From the IMG/VR virus record IMGVR_UViG_3300025671_000404, positions 1-27,701 of that record: a stretch of 27,701 bases of DNA; one strand, 5' to 3'. The DNA comes from a virus. A program made the position numbers and the translations under genes. Positions 11,458 to 20,351 of the stretch are shown here, piece after piece (within the stretch, counting starts at the first letter, position 1; the number at the start of each line of letters is the position of its first letter). The notes under the pieces are model-generated. The model was not told the origin of the DNA. It saw only the letters and a list, made by a program, of their open reading frames with translations, and did no database searches.

Positions 11458-11656
11458 AATAGAAAAACTACTTAGCGAAGATAAGAGTATTCAATATGTT
11501 CTATTGGATAGAGAATCCTTTCTTGATTTGAAAGAGAGCTTAGGAATTCCTATGTATAACCAATTAACTAAATACTTAGGAGTCTTTCTTTATAGTTTAG
11601 AAGTACCTTATTATTTATTGCAACCAGGTTATGAAGATATTACCGAAAGGAAGTAA
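11444..11656 (+). CDS. Hypothetical protein, 70 aa
   Basis: A small protein (MIQNKIEKLLSEDKSIQYVLLDRESFLDLKESLGIPMYNQLTKYLGVFLYSLEVPYYLLQPGYEDITERK). It overlaps both neighbours (14 and 26 bases), a sign of translational coupling. No family recognised. Confidence 0.65.
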   Translation: MIQNKIEKLLSEDKSIQYVLLDRESFLDLKESLGIPMYNQLTKYLGVFLYSLEVPYYLLQPGYEDITERK

Positions 11657-11993
11657 ATTAAAAGACTTGTCTCTCTTTGAGGAGATAGCAGAAGAGTTAA
11701 ATATTGAAACTAAGGATGTAGAAAATATTATCAGCTCTCTTATAGATTGGACTCATAAGAATATGAGTAACTTAAAAGTACCATGTATAAGATGGCCTAA
11801 ATTTATTACATTTGAAATGAGGCCTCACAAATTAAAAGATCCAGAGGCCAAAGAGTTATATAGAAAATATATAGAAAAAGATTATGGGAATTATCCGAGA
11901 CGATATCTCAACGAGCGGGGACTTCAACTTTTTAGACCCCCAAAGCCAATTAAAAAAATCCGCACAAGACCGGGAAAAACAAAAAGCAGTTGA
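11631..11993 (+). CDS. HU/IHF-like DNA-binding candidate, 120 aa
   Basis: Residues about 15-65 (LFEEIAEELNIETKDVENIISSLIDWTHKNMSNLKVPCIRWPKFITFEM) follow the HU/IHF layout: helix-turn-helix N-terminus, a second helix, then short strands with a proline/glycine-type turn. Small HU/IHF-like or TFIIB-like proteins near the capsid genes are known in crAss-like phages. The C-terminal tail is strongly basic (RPPKPIKKIRTRPGKTK), suited to DNA contact. The last 110 bases overlap the next gene in another frame. The similarity is weak, so the name is tentative. Confidence 0.5.
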   Translation: MKILPKGSKLKDLSLFEEIAEELNIETKDVENIISSLIDWTHKNMSNLKVPCIRWPKFITFEMRPHKLKDPEAKELYRKYIEKDYGNYPRRYLNERGLQLFRPPKPIKKIRTRPGKTKSS

Positions 11994-12477
11994 GAAGTAT
12001 AATAAAGAGTTATCTATTATTGATCCTATTTTTGAGAAAAAGAAATTCGTAAATAGGAAGGTAATAGTAAGATTAAGAAAAGATGATTATATTACAAATG
12101 GAGCTGAATCTAGTTTACTATCTCACACAGAAGTAAAGAAGACAAATAGAATTATTCTAGAAACTCCTGGGGACAGAATGGTATCTATAGATACTCCTTT
12201 ACCTTTTCTTCCTGAGGGGTATATTGTAGCTATGGATGAAAATCTAAAAGAAGGAAACCCTCATTTAGAAATAGGAGCTTATGTAGAGTTAGATGACTTT
12301 GATTTACAAAGTAGACTTTACTACCCAAATAAATTAAATTTTGACTATAAAGTCACATCAGAAGAATTATTGCAAGGAGAGAATCCTTATAAAAACTTTG
12401 AAGGTTATGTTAGCATTTCTCCGTCAATCATTGAAGCTATTGTGGAAGTACCTCAAGAATGCAGAGTTGAGGAATAA
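11884..12477 (+). CDS. Hypothetical conserved-looking protein, 197 aa
   Basis: A charged N-terminal helix (QSQLKKSAQDREKQKAVEKYNKEL) is followed by a mostly beta domain (NRKVIVRLRKDDYITNGAESSLLSHTEVKKTNRIILETPGDRMVSIDTPLPFLPEGYIVAMDE...IGAYVELDDFDLQSRLYYP). The beta domain loosely recalls GroES-like or other small barrel proteins, but no diagnostic loop is visible. The start lies inside the preceding gene (110-base overlap), where both frames give plausible protein. It sits among accessory genes before the packaging block; role unknown. Confidence 0.65.
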   Translation: MGIIRDDISTSGDFNFLDPQSQLKKSAQDREKQKAVEKYNKELSIIDPIFEKKKFVNRKVIVRLRKDDYITNGAESSLLSHTEVKKTNRIILETPGDRMVSIDTPLPFLPEGYIVAMDENLKEGNPHLEIGAYVELDDFDLQSRLYYPNKLNFDYKVTSEELLQGENPYKNFEGYVSISPSIIEAIVEVPQECRVEE

Positions 12478-12805
12478 ACTCACATTCAGAAATATAAACT
12501 CATATACTACAGCACACTTTATTAGAACTTGGTATATGAAAGATTTTTTATTCCCAGGATGGTTAGAAACACAAATTAATTACAGACTAAACTTTGTAAA
12601 TCCTGAATGTGTTTTTAACGGGTCTTGTGTTCATTGTGGATGTGATGTACCAGATATGTTATTCGCAATAAAGCAATGCGAAGGAAAAGAGTATCCTAAA
12701 TTATTTATACCATGGAACAAAAAGAACAAACAACTTTTAAAGACTTTGGAATCCAAAAATCAGGAACTTTACTCGAAGTTGAATTTACTACAGGAAGGAA
12801 AATAG
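12467..12805 (+). CDS. Cys-rich (CxxCGC) small protein, about 112 aa
   Basis: The C-terminal half has CVFNGSCVHCGCDVPDMLFAIKQCEGKEYPKLF, a cysteine pattern likely to bind zinc. I recall similar small proteins next to DUF1573-like genes in Bacteroidetes and their phages. The start is uncertain: a far upstream Met (12341) would overlap the previous gene by 137 bases; TTG at 12467 overlaps it by 11 bases and keeps the aromatic segment before the motif; ATG at 12536 is a shorter option. TTG is preferred. The end overlaps the next gene by 94 bases. Confidence 0.6.
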   Translation: MRNKLTFRNINSYTTAHFIRTWYMKDFLFPGWLETQINYRLNFVNPECVFNGSCVHCGCDVPDMLFAIKQCEGKEYPKLFIPWNKKNKQLLKTLESKNQELYSKLNLLQEGK

Positions 12806-13011
12806 AAAAAGCTGTACCTGATTGCGGATGTACTTCTGTTAAAGCAGGAGATAAAGAATTTAAAATTAAATATACAGTACCCTACTACAAACCTATCAAA
12901 GGGTTCCAAGAGATGTGGGTAAGAAGTAAGGGGGTTACAGTTTATTTTGATGACGGTACTAAACAACGGTACTCGTTTAGAGTAGAAATAGACAAAAATA
13001 ATAATGAGTAA
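12712..13011 (+). CDS. DUF1573-like protein, 99 aa
   Basis: The core LLEVEFTTGRKIEKAVPDCGCTSVKAGDKEFKIKYTVPY carries the CGCT motif and strand order of DUF1573 domains, which are common in Bacteroidetes and have an immunoglobulin-like fold. There is no signal peptide, unlike most bacterial members, so it acts inside the cell or in the virion. It overlaps the Cys-rich gene by 94 bases and the next gene by 8. The two cysteine-motif genes side by side suggest a functional pair (inference). Confidence 0.6.
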   Translation: MEQKEQTTFKDFGIQKSGTLLEVEFTTGRKIEKAVPDCGCTSVKAGDKEFKIKYTVPYYKPIKGFQEMWVRSKGVTVYFDDGTKQRYSFRVEIDKNNNE

Positions 13012-13315
13012 AAAAGAGTATTTAGAATTTACTGAAAATTTTTTTAAAGAATGTATTGATTTACAAGTTAAGAAAAATCATGATTATACATCTAATGATG
13101 ACCCTTTCTCTAACTTTAAATCTATTGAAGTTTTAAGTATAAAACCAGAACACGGGTTTTTAACTAGAATGATGGATAAAATGAAAAGAGTTGCTTCTTT
13201 TGTAGAAAACGGAGAATTACTTATAAAAGAAGAAAGTGTAAAAGATAGCTTACAAGATTTAGCTAATTATGCTTGTCTCTTTTCAGGATATATCGAAAGT
13301 CTAAATAAAAAATAA
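13004..13315 (+). CDS. DUF1599-like (nucleotide modification-associated domain 1), 103 aa
   Basis: The pattern KKNHDYTSNDDPFSNFKS, then EHGFLTRMMDKMKRVASF, then VKDSLQDLANYACLF matches DUF1599, a MazG-like all-alpha family with conserved D-Y, R-x2-D-K-x2-R and D-x2-D-L-A-x-Y-A. Relatives are linked to nucleotide pool or DNA-modification metabolism in phages. The acidic residues expected for metal binding (D26, D50s, the D in SLQDLA) are present. It is translationally coupled to the DUF1573-like gene by 8 bases and precedes the endolysin by 2 bases. Confidence 0.75.
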   Translation: MSKKEYLEFTENFFKECIDLQVKKNHDYTSNDDPFSNFKSIEVLSIKPEHGFLTRMMDKMKRVASFVENGELLIKEESVKDSLQDLANYACLFSGYIESLNKK

Positions 13316-13317
13316 TT

Positions 13318-13902
13318 ATGATAGCAGTAATACTTGATGGAGGTCATGGATTTGAAACTCCTGGTAAAAGAGCTAATGATGACTCTCTAAGAGAAAATGA
13401 ATTTAACGATTCAGTAGTTAACAAATTAAGTTTGTTATTAGAAATGAATAGTATTCCTTATGCTATAGTTAGCAGTGAGTGGAGAGATATCTCTCTTCAG
13501 GAGAGAGTGGAAAGAGAAAAAGATTTTTATAGGAAATTCATAGAAAAAAATCTTAATCCTGTACTTATATCTGTTCATGCTAATGCAGCTGATGATACTA
13601 GAGCTAATGGCTATGAAACATTTATTGTTAATAACGCTAAAGAAACAACTAAAACATTAGGAGAGATAGTACATAAAAATGTATTTAAAGCTTACTCTAA
13701 GCATAGAAAAAATGCTAAAGATAGAGGGTTAAAAGAAGCTGGATTCTATATAATCAAAAATAGTAATTCACCTGCTGTTTTAATTGAATGTGGTTTTATG
13801 ACTAACTTAGAAGACCTAGAAATACTTAAAAAAGATAGTTACAGAAATGATGTAGCTAAAAGTTTATACGAAGCAATCGTAGAAATGAAAACAAAACTAT
13901 AA
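13318..13902 (+). CDS. N-acetylmuramoyl-L-alanine amidase (Amidase_3), endolysin
   Basis: A zinc amidase that cuts the bond between N-acetylmuramic acid and L-Ala in peptidoglycan. The Amidase_3 motifs are in order: ILDGGHG (Zn ligand H10), a Glu in RENEF (E26 or E28), SVHANA (H87) and LIECGFMTN (catalytic E157). Its 194 residues are just the catalytic domain; there is no signal peptide, so it needs a holin or another route to reach the wall. The small membrane proteins at 9857 and 10722 are candidates. Stop and next start are adjacent (13902/13903). Confidence 0.92.
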   Translation: MIAVILDGGHGFETPGKRANDDSLRENEFNDSVVNKLSLLLEMNSIPYAIVSSEWRDISLQERVEREKDFYRKFIEKNLNPVLISVHANAADDTRANGYETFIVNNAKETTKTLGEIVHKNVFKAYSKHRKNAKDRGLKEAGFYIIKNSNSPAVLIECGFMTNLEDLEILKKDSYRNDVAKSLYEAIVEMKTKL

Positions 13903-14457
13903 ATGATATTTACAGTAAATAATGATACTCCCTCTATTACTCTAGAGGGGGTATATATTCCTGAGTTTACTAAAGTTTGGAAAGATTCGGAAAATCCACA
14001 AAATAAACTTGCCTTTATTTATCATTACTGTCAATCCCAACATAATCCTACCAACCCTTATTATAATCTTTCTCCTGAAGAAAGAATAAAAATACTAAGA
14101 AAAGACTATATAGAAGATGAAGAATGGGAATTAGAAAATGATCCTATAGTACAAGAAGCTATTGATAAATATAATACATTAATTCCTACTGCATCAAGTG
14201 CTATGTTAAAATCAGCAGAAATAACTGCTCATAGGTTAAGTGAATATTTCTCTTCAGTAGATTTCAATAAAACTAAAGTAGATAAAGAAGGTAATGAAAT
14301 TGATTTTTATGATCCTAAAAAGATAGTAGATACTTTAAAGAATTTAAGTGGAGTTGTAAAAACTATACAAGAACTTAGATTACAAGTAGCTAAAGAATGG
14401 GAAGGTAATAAAGGTAGACTAAAAGGTACTCAAACCTTATCAATATTTGATGAATAA
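13903..14457 (+). CDS. Possible terminase small subunit, 184 aa
   Basis: It lies immediately before and overlaps by one base the terminase large subunit, which is the usual place of a small terminase. The protein is helical and acidic in the middle (SPEERIKILRKDYIEDEEWELEND), with a long C-terminal helical part (DPKKIVDTLKNLSGVVKTIQELRLQVAKEWEGNKGRLKGTQTLSIFDE). No helix-turn-helix is clear to me. The function is inferred from position and size. Confidence 0.45.
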   Translation: MIFTVNNDTPSITLEGVYIPEFTKVWKDSENPQNKLAFIYHYCQSQHNPTNPYYNLSPEERIKILRKDYIEDEEWELENDPIVQEAIDKYNTLIPTASSAMLKSAEITAHRLSEYFSSVDFNKTKVDKEGNEIDFYDPKKIVDTLKNLSGVVKTIQELRLQVAKEWEGNKGRLKGTQTLSIFDE

Positions 14458-16679
14458 TGTATACAGAATTTAACCCGAATCCTAAAGTAGCCAAACTTTG
14501 GTCAGATTACGAAAATAGCGTACCCTATGACAAAATAGACACAGAGTTTCATGGAGAATTAACTAGAACGTCTACAAGAAACCCTGTAAGAAATACAGAG
14601 TTTGCATTTTTATATTTTGAAGATTCGAGTGTTTTTTCTCCTGCAGCTGAGTACTTTAGAAAAAATAAAGTTTATACAAAAGCTTTACCAGGTACCAAAG
14701 ATTATAAAAATTATTGGTACAGAGAAAGAGATAGATGTCTATTAGGATATGAACCTATTATAGATGGTAAACCTTGTGGGGTAAGAATTACTGGAGAACA
14801 TTACTTTTATTTAAATTATTCTAGAATTGGTAGAGTAGTGTTCAATGAATTAACAGGAGAAGCTTCTGAAAGATTAGATTTCCCTATGTTTTGTAGCATG
14901 GATTATTACTGGTACAAAGTATTAGAGGAATGTGAAAATCCAAAAAATGTTTTAGATAAAGCTCATTTAATAGCTACTAAAGCTAGACGTAAAGGATTCT
15001 CTTTTAAGAATTCTTCTGGAGCAGTATGGAAATATACTTTCTTCCCAGAGTCAAAAATAGTTATAGCTTCTGAATACGGACAAAAAGCTAAGCAAACTTT
15101 TGATATGGCTTTAGATATAATAGATTTTCTAAATGAGCACACTGAGTTTCGTTCTCCTTGGACGCATAGAAAATCTGCTGCTACTAAATGTTATATTAGA
15201 GCAGGTATAGAAATAGAGAAAGGGGGAAGAAAATATGTAAAAGGTAAGAAGTCTAGTATACAGACAATTTCCTTACATAATAAACCGGATGCTGCAGCAG
15301 GTCTTGCTGCTACTAGAGTTATATTTGAAGAAGCAGGTCAAATTAAAAACTTAAAAGAAGCTTGGGCATATACTGAACCAACTTTAAGATCAGGTGCATA
15401 CTTAAAAGGTATTGCTATTGTGTTTGGTACAGGAGGTGAAAACGATGGCGCAGCTAGGGATTTTTCAGATATGTTTTATGACCCTTCTAGATATAAATTT
15501 AAATCGTTTGACAACATCTACGAAGAAGCAGATAATAATAATAAATGTGGATGGTTTGTAGATGATATGTGGTTTAGAGAAGGAGCTGTAATTAAAATAG
15601 AAGATAAAGAATATAAAGCATTAGATAAAAATGGAAATGCTTGGAAATGGGTAGCTGAACTAGATCTCAACAAAGAAAGATCTGTAGCAAAAGGAGGAGG
15701 ATCTTATGATACTTTTATAACACAGTACTGTAAAACTCCTACAGAAGCATTTATGTCATCTAAATCTTCTATATTTGATACTGCTGAAATATTTTCTAGA
15801 CTACAAAGATTAAAGCTTCAAAAGAACAAAAGATTTTTAGGTACTCCTGGAAGTTTAGTTACTATAGAGGATGAAATAGTTTTTAAACCTTCAGATAAAC
15901 TAAAGCCTATAGATCATTTTCCTTTAAAGTCTACTATGAAACATTTAGAAGGATGTGTAGTACAATATGAAATGCCACAGTTAATAAATAAAGAAGTGCC
16001 TAAAGGAGCATACCTTATTTCTATTGACCCTATTAAGATTGACTCTGAAACAGGAGAATCATTAATAGCTATATATTGCATGAAGACTAGAAAATATGCT
16101 CCTATTATAGGACATGATGAAATAGTAATGTCTTATATAGGAAGATCTAAATATGATCCTATAGACACGGCTAATGAGATACTATACAAAATGACATTAT
16201 ATTATAATGCTTTAGTGACTCATGAAAATGATGTTAATGCTTCCTCTGTTAGAAACTTTTTTATAGAGAAGAAGCAATTTCATAGATTACTTTCACCACC
16301 TTCTTCTATAGTAGAAAAACATATAAGTAACTCTAAAACAAATTCTAGAAAAACAGGCCACTCTATGGGAAGTGAAAAAATGAAACAAATAGCTGAACAG
16401 TATACTAAGAAGTGGTTAATGAGTATAAGATATACTGATCCCGAGACAGGAAAAGTAGAAAGAAATTTAGATAAAATATATGATATAGCTTTACTACAAG
16501 AATTAATGATGTACGATAGAAAAGGTAACTTCGATAGAGTCTCTGCTCTATTTGGGTTAGTAATACAACAAGAACAGTTAATGCATCAAGAAACTTTAGA
16601 AGAAGAATTTAAAAATGATGAATTACCTTCTAACTTTTTTGTAGAAAGATTTCATAGATTAAGACATAGAAGATTATGA
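14457..16679 (+). CDS. terL: Terminase large subunit (TerL)
   Basis: The packaging ATPase-nuclease, 740 residues. ATPase: a deviant Walker A-like segment (HLIATKARRKGFSFKNS, about 170-186), Walker B VIFEEAG (288-294) with catalytic Glu, and a coupling motif GTGGENDG (about 324-331). Nuclease: LISIDPIKID (D524) on the first strand, THENDV (E590/D592) on the second, and NFDRVSAL (D693) near the end, the acidic cluster of RNase H-like terminase nucleases. Size and order, directly before the portal with an ATGA overlap, agree with crAss-like TerL. Confidence 0.93.
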   Translation: MYTEFNPNPKVAKLWSDYENSVPYDKIDTEFHGELTRTSTRNPVRNTEFAFLYFEDSSVFSPAAEYFRKNKVYTKALPGTKDYKNYWYRERDRCLLGYEPIIDGKPCGVRITGEHYFYLNYSRIGRVVFNELTGEASERLDFPMFCSMDYYWYKVLEECENPKNVLDKAHLIATKARRKGFSFKNSSGAVWKYTFFPESKIVIASEYGQKAKQTFDMALDIIDFLNEHTEFRSPWTHRKSAATKCYIRAGIEIEKGGRKYVKGKKSSIQTISLHNKPDAAAGLAATRVIFEEAGQIKNLKEAWAYTEPTLRSGAYLKGIAIVFGTGGENDGAARDFSDMFYDPSRYKFKSFDNIYEEADNNNKCGWFVDDMWFREGAVIKIEDKEYKALDKNGNAWKWVAELDLNKERSVAKGGGSYDTFITQYCKTPTEAFMSSKSSIFDTAEIFSRLQRLKLQKNKRFLGTPGSLVTIEDEIVFKPSDKLKPIDHFPLKSTMKHLEGCVVQYEMPQLINKEVPKGAYLISIDPIKIDSETGESLIAIYCMKTRKYAPIIGHDEIVMSYIGRSKYDPIDTANEILYKMTLYYNALVTHENDVNASSVRNFFIEKKQFHRLLSPPSSIVEKHISNSKTNSRKTGHSMGSEKMKQIAEQYTKKWLMSIRYTDPETGKVERNLDKIYDIALLQELMMYDRKGNFDRVSALFGLVIQQEQLMHQETLEEEFKNDELPSNFFVERFHRLRHRRL

Positions 16680-19201
16680 GATATATAAGACCTATGCAGA
16701 GAATATCTGCAAGTAAAAAGAATAAAGAGTGGGAGAAGCAAAATGTTGATTATTGGTGTTCTCAGTCTTCTGAATATTTTACTAAAGAGTGGGATAGGAT
16801 GAAAGAAAATTATCTACTCCATAATAATGTAATTGATCAACAAAGATTTGAAGCAATATGTGACCCTTTAGGTTTAGACGATAGATTAGAAATAGAATAT
16901 GTACAACCTTTTAACAAGTTACCTAATAAAATTAATGTATTAATAGGAGAAGAACTAAAAAGACCTCTTCTTTATTCAGTAGTACAAACTAACCCTGAAG
17001 CAACTAATGATATACTTAGAGCTAGGGAGCATGAGTTAAAAGAATACATTAAAGAGTTTATCCAAAAAGAAAAAGAAAAACTATTAGCAGAACAAGCTAA
17101 TGAAATGTCACCTATGCCCGCTCAACCTGGACAAAATCCGGGACAACCTCAACCAGGAATGCCAGGGATGCCTCCTCAAGGACCTCCTCAACCTGGGATG
17201 GGACAACAACCTCAACAGCCTCAAGAGCCTACCGAAGAAGAAAAATCTTTTGAGTCTATAGAGAAAAAATATAAAAATTACAAAACACAAAAAGAATCTT
17301 TACTTCAACAATTACTTAAATTCTTTTTAGATAGATCAGATTTTAGACATAAGAAGAATCAAGGTATGTATCATGCTTTAATAGCTGGATTGGAAGCAGT
17401 GCATATATATCTTCAAAAAGGAGAATTAAAAGTTGAAGTAGTTAATCCTTTAGGATTATTTTACCATAAAAGCCCTGAAGTACAATTTATCCAAGAAGGA
17501 GATGCTGTAGGATACGTTAGAGAGATGTCTCCTGGAGAAGTACTAGATAGATGGGGATCAGTACTAACAGATAGTGAACTTAAAACTTTGATTCCTTATG
17601 CAGGAAGAGTTAACGAGTTTGATAAAATGGCTTCTTCAAAAGGAAGATCAGTAAAACATTTTGAACATAGATCTAACAAAGGAAGATTATTATATGACTC
17701 TGATCCTGAGTTTTTAGGAAGTTACGGGCAATCTTCTATGGATAATGAGTATTTAAAAGTTCATACAGTCTATTGGAGATCTTTCAAAAAAGTAGGATTT
17801 TTAAAATTTGAAAATGAGTACGGAGATGAAGAATTAGTATTTGTAGATGAAAATTTTGAAATACCTAAATACGCAGAAAAAGTAGAATTCCAAAATAAAT
17901 TCTTTGAAAAGAAATTTAAATACGAATGGGACGAATACTCTTTAGAGTGGGATTGGGTTCCTCAGATATGGGAAGGAACTAGAATCGAAGATTCTGTATA
18001 TGTAAATGTAAGACCTCTTCCTTGGCAGAAAGTAAATATTAATGATCCTTATTATTCACCTTTACCAATATTTGGTGCTCCTTATAATAATAGAAATGCT
18101 CCTATTGTATCTCTCTTTGATAGAGGTAAGTATTGGCAGTATTTGTATTTCGCTATTATGCATAAATGGATCAAATTAATTATGCAGGATAAAGGTATTT
18201 TACATACTTTAAATACTGCTATGTTCGATAAAGATTTACCTATAGAAATGGCTTTAAAATATGCTATGGAAATAGGAGTTTTACCTTACAATCCTCAAGT
18301 AAGTTTTGATACTTTAGGAGGTCAACACAATACTCAAAAAGTAGTAGAAACCGCTAACTTATCAAATCCTAATGTAGAAAGATATACTAATATATTGGCC
18401 TTTGTAGATAACCAAATAGCAGAAGCTATGGGAGTATCTAAACAAAGAGAAGGGCAAATAGGGCAATACAGTACAGCTACAGATACTAGACAAGCTATTA
18501 TTCAATCTAATCATATTACTGAGCCTGAATTTAAACTTCATAATGAGATATGGGAAAAAGTTGCAGTATATGTTACTAAAGTTTTACCTTTTATTACAGA
18601 CAGTTCTAAAATTAGAACTATGCTTAATGATGCTCAAACAGCTATTTTAGATCTAGACTTAATTGATCCTACAGATGAGTTCGATTTAAAAGTAGAAGAT
18701 TCTGCAAGATCTTATGAAAATCTAAATATTTTAAAACAACATGCACAAGCAATTATTCAAAATGATGAAAATGCTTTAGAATATTTAGTCTCTATTCTAG
18801 AATCCGAGTCTCTACCTGAGATAAAATTAGCAGTTAATAATATTAGAGTTGAATTAGAAAAGAGAATGGAAGCTCAAAGACAGCATGAGCAACAAATGCA
18901 ACAACAGCAAATGGAAGCTCAGAAACAAATGATGCAAGAAGAAAAAGCTCATGAAATAGAATTAGCTAAGATTAAAGGTGAATACCAACTTAAAGCTAAA
19001 GAAATTGATGTCTTTAAATTCCAAGAAACTTTAGATGCAGATAACAATGGTATACCTGATCCTTTAGAGTTAGAAAAATTTAAAATGCAGTCCGGTGCCA
19101 CTGACCATAAAAAAACTATGGATGAGAGAGGTATGGACTTAAAAGAAAAAGAATTGCAGCTAAAAGAAAAAGCTTTAGATAAAAAGCCTACTAAACAATG
19201 A
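16676..19201 (+). CDS. Portal protein, 841 aa
   Basis: The dodecameric DNA gate of the capsid vertex. The N-terminal part (FNKLPNKINVLIGEELKRPLLYSVV) and the central body fit large crAss-like portals. A low-complexity insert rich in Pro, Gln, Gly and Met lies at about residues 146-187 (17113-17236; PGMPGMPPQGPPQPGMGQQPQQP), and the C-terminus is a Gln/Glu/Lys-rich coiled coil (MEAQRQHEQQMQQQQMEA). It also contains a DADNNGIPDPLELE segment, an EF-hand-like calcium loop pattern (D-x-D-x-N-G), near residue 790. Neighbour order TerL-portal with overlapping start supports the assignment. Confidence 0.85.
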   Translation: MRYIRPMQRISASKKNKEWEKQNVDYWCSQSSEYFTKEWDRMKENYLLHNNVIDQQRFEAICDPLGLDDRLEIEYVQPFNKLPNKINVLIGEELKRPLLYSVVQTNPEATNDILRAREHELKEYIKEFIQKEKEKLLAEQANEMSPMPAQPGQNPGQPQPGMPGMPPQGPPQPGMGQQPQQPQEPTEEEKSFESIEKKYKNYKTQKESLLQQLLKFFLDRSDFRHKKNQGMYHALIAGLEAVHIYLQKGELKVEVVNPLGLFYHKSPEVQFIQEGDAVGYVREMSPGEVLDRWGSVLTDSELKTLIPYAGRVNEFDKMASSKGRSVKHFEHRSNKGRLLYDSDPEFLGSYGQSSMDNEYLKVHTVYWRSFKKVGFLKFENEYGDEELVFVDENFEIPKYAEKVEFQNKFFEKKFKYEWDEYSLEWDWVPQIWEGTRIEDSVYVNVRPLPWQKVNINDPYYSPLPIFGAPYNNRNAPIVSLFDRGKYWQYLYFAIMHKWIKLIMQDKGILHTLNTAMFDKDLPIEMALKYAMEIGVLPYNPQVSFDTLGGQHNTQKVVETANLSNPNVERYTNILAFVDNQIAEAMGVSKQREGQIGQYSTATDTRQAIIQSNHITEPEFKLHNEIWEKVAVYVTKVLPFITDSSKIRTMLNDAQTAILDLDLIDPTDEFDLKVEDSARSYENLNILKQHAQAIIQNDENALEYLVSILESESLPEIKLAVNNIRVELEKRMEAQRQHEQQMQQQQMEAQKQMMQEEKAHEIELAKIKGEYQLKAKEIDVFKFQETLDADNNGIPDPLELEKFKMQSGATDHKKTMDERGMDLKEKELQLKEKALDKKPTKQ

Positions 19202-20340
19202 TTATAGATATAACGTCATTTGGCGAAGAGCCTTCCTTAGATCAGCCTAATGAAGGAGGGGTAATTGATATTACTCCAGAGGGATTTAATTCCCCAAAAG
19301 AACCAGAAATTATAGATATTACTCCTGAAGAAGATTCAGAAGAAACTGATGATGAAGAAGTAGACATCGAAGAAGATGAAGAACAGGATCAAGAAAATGA
19401 ATCCGATGAGTCGGATGATGATGACGAGGAAGATGAAGATGAATACTCAGAGGCTCGTCAATATTTTGAGCAAGCGACTACTTTAAACATCTTACAGACT
19501 CCTGAAGATTTTGAATGGGACGAAAATGATCCTTTAGGGTCAATAGAAAAAGCAACTGAGTATACTAATCAAGTTCTACTACAGAAAGTAGAAGAAAATT
19601 TCTATTCTCAGTTTAAAGATCCGTTACTACAACAAATAGTAGATACTGCTATAAAAGGTGGAAGTTTTTTAGATGTTACTGAATTAGTTAACAAAACTAA
19701 TGATGTTAGTCTATATGAGAATATGGACATTACAGATGAAGATGATGCTTCTAAATTATATGAAGAGTATTTAAAAGAAACTACTAAATTTAAGAGTTCT
19801 AAAATAAATAGACTTATAGACATAGCTAAAGAAGATGACGAATTAGTAGATTTAGCAGCTGAAGCTAAAGAATATTTTATAGAAAAGAATTTTCAAAAGA
19901 TTAAACAGCAAGTAGAACAGGCTGAACAAATGAAAAAACAACAAGAACAGCAAGCTAAACAGTACTGGACTGGTTTTAATCAGACTTTAGAAAGTTCTAA
20001 CTTAAATACCTCTTTAAAAGAAAGAGTTATGGATTCTTTTTCTTTAGTAGAAAATAACGGACAAAAAACTTTAAAATACCAAGATACTTTTAACAGGGTT
20101 TCACAAAACCCACAACATTTTATAGATTTATTAGTTTTTTTAAATTCTTATGATCCTGAGCAAGGATTTAACTTTGAAAGAGAAGTTAAAAAAGTAGCTA
20201 CTAAACAAGCTAATTCTTTTAAAGAAAGACTAGAAAAAGCTATTACAACAAAAACTTCTGCAGGAAAATCTACTACTAAAAACAAAAGTAAGATTGTTCC
20301 TAAGAAGAGTGACTATCAAAAAAATATTCGTAGATATTAA
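19198..20340 (+). CDS. Acidic protein between portal and MCP; scaffold candidate, 380 aa
   Basis: The first 90 residues hold three copies of an IDIT(P/S) motif (IIDITSFGEE, VIDITPEGFN, IIDITPEEDS) and then a long Asp/Glu run (about residues 45-85). The rest is helical and Gln/Lys-rich (KIKQQVEQAEQMKKQQEQQAKQYW), with a basic C-terminal tail (KSTTKNKSKIVPKKSDYQKNIRRY). A helical, charged protein encoded directly before the major capsid protein, with a basic C-terminus, is what phage scaffolding proteins look like. No family motif proves it. Start overlaps the portal stop (ATGA). Confidence 0.6.
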   Translation: MIIDITSFGEEPSLDQPNEGGVIDITPEGFNSPKEPEIIDITPEEDSEETDDEEVDIEEDEEQDQENESDESDDDDEEDEDEYSEARQYFEQATTLNILQTPEDFEWDENDPLGSIEKATEYTNQVLLQKVEENFYSQFKDPLLQQIVDTAIKGGSFLDVTELVNKTNDVSLYENMDITDEDDASKLYEEYLKETTKFKSSKINRLIDIAKEDDELVDLAAEAKEYFIEKNFQKIKQQVEQAEQMKKQQEQQAKQYWTGFNQTLESSNLNTSLKERVMDSFSLVENNGQKTLKYQDTFNRVSQNPQHFIDLLVFLNSYDPEQGFNFEREVKKVATKQANSFKERLEKAITTKTSAGKSTTKNKSKIVPKKSDYQKNIRRY

Positions 20341-20351
20341 TTTAATTAAAA

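Noticed and set aside
17108-17290. Minus-strand ORF rich in Arg and Leu inside the portal gene
   Set aside because: It is the complement of the Pro/Gln-rich repeat in the portal; such composition comes from the repeat codons.
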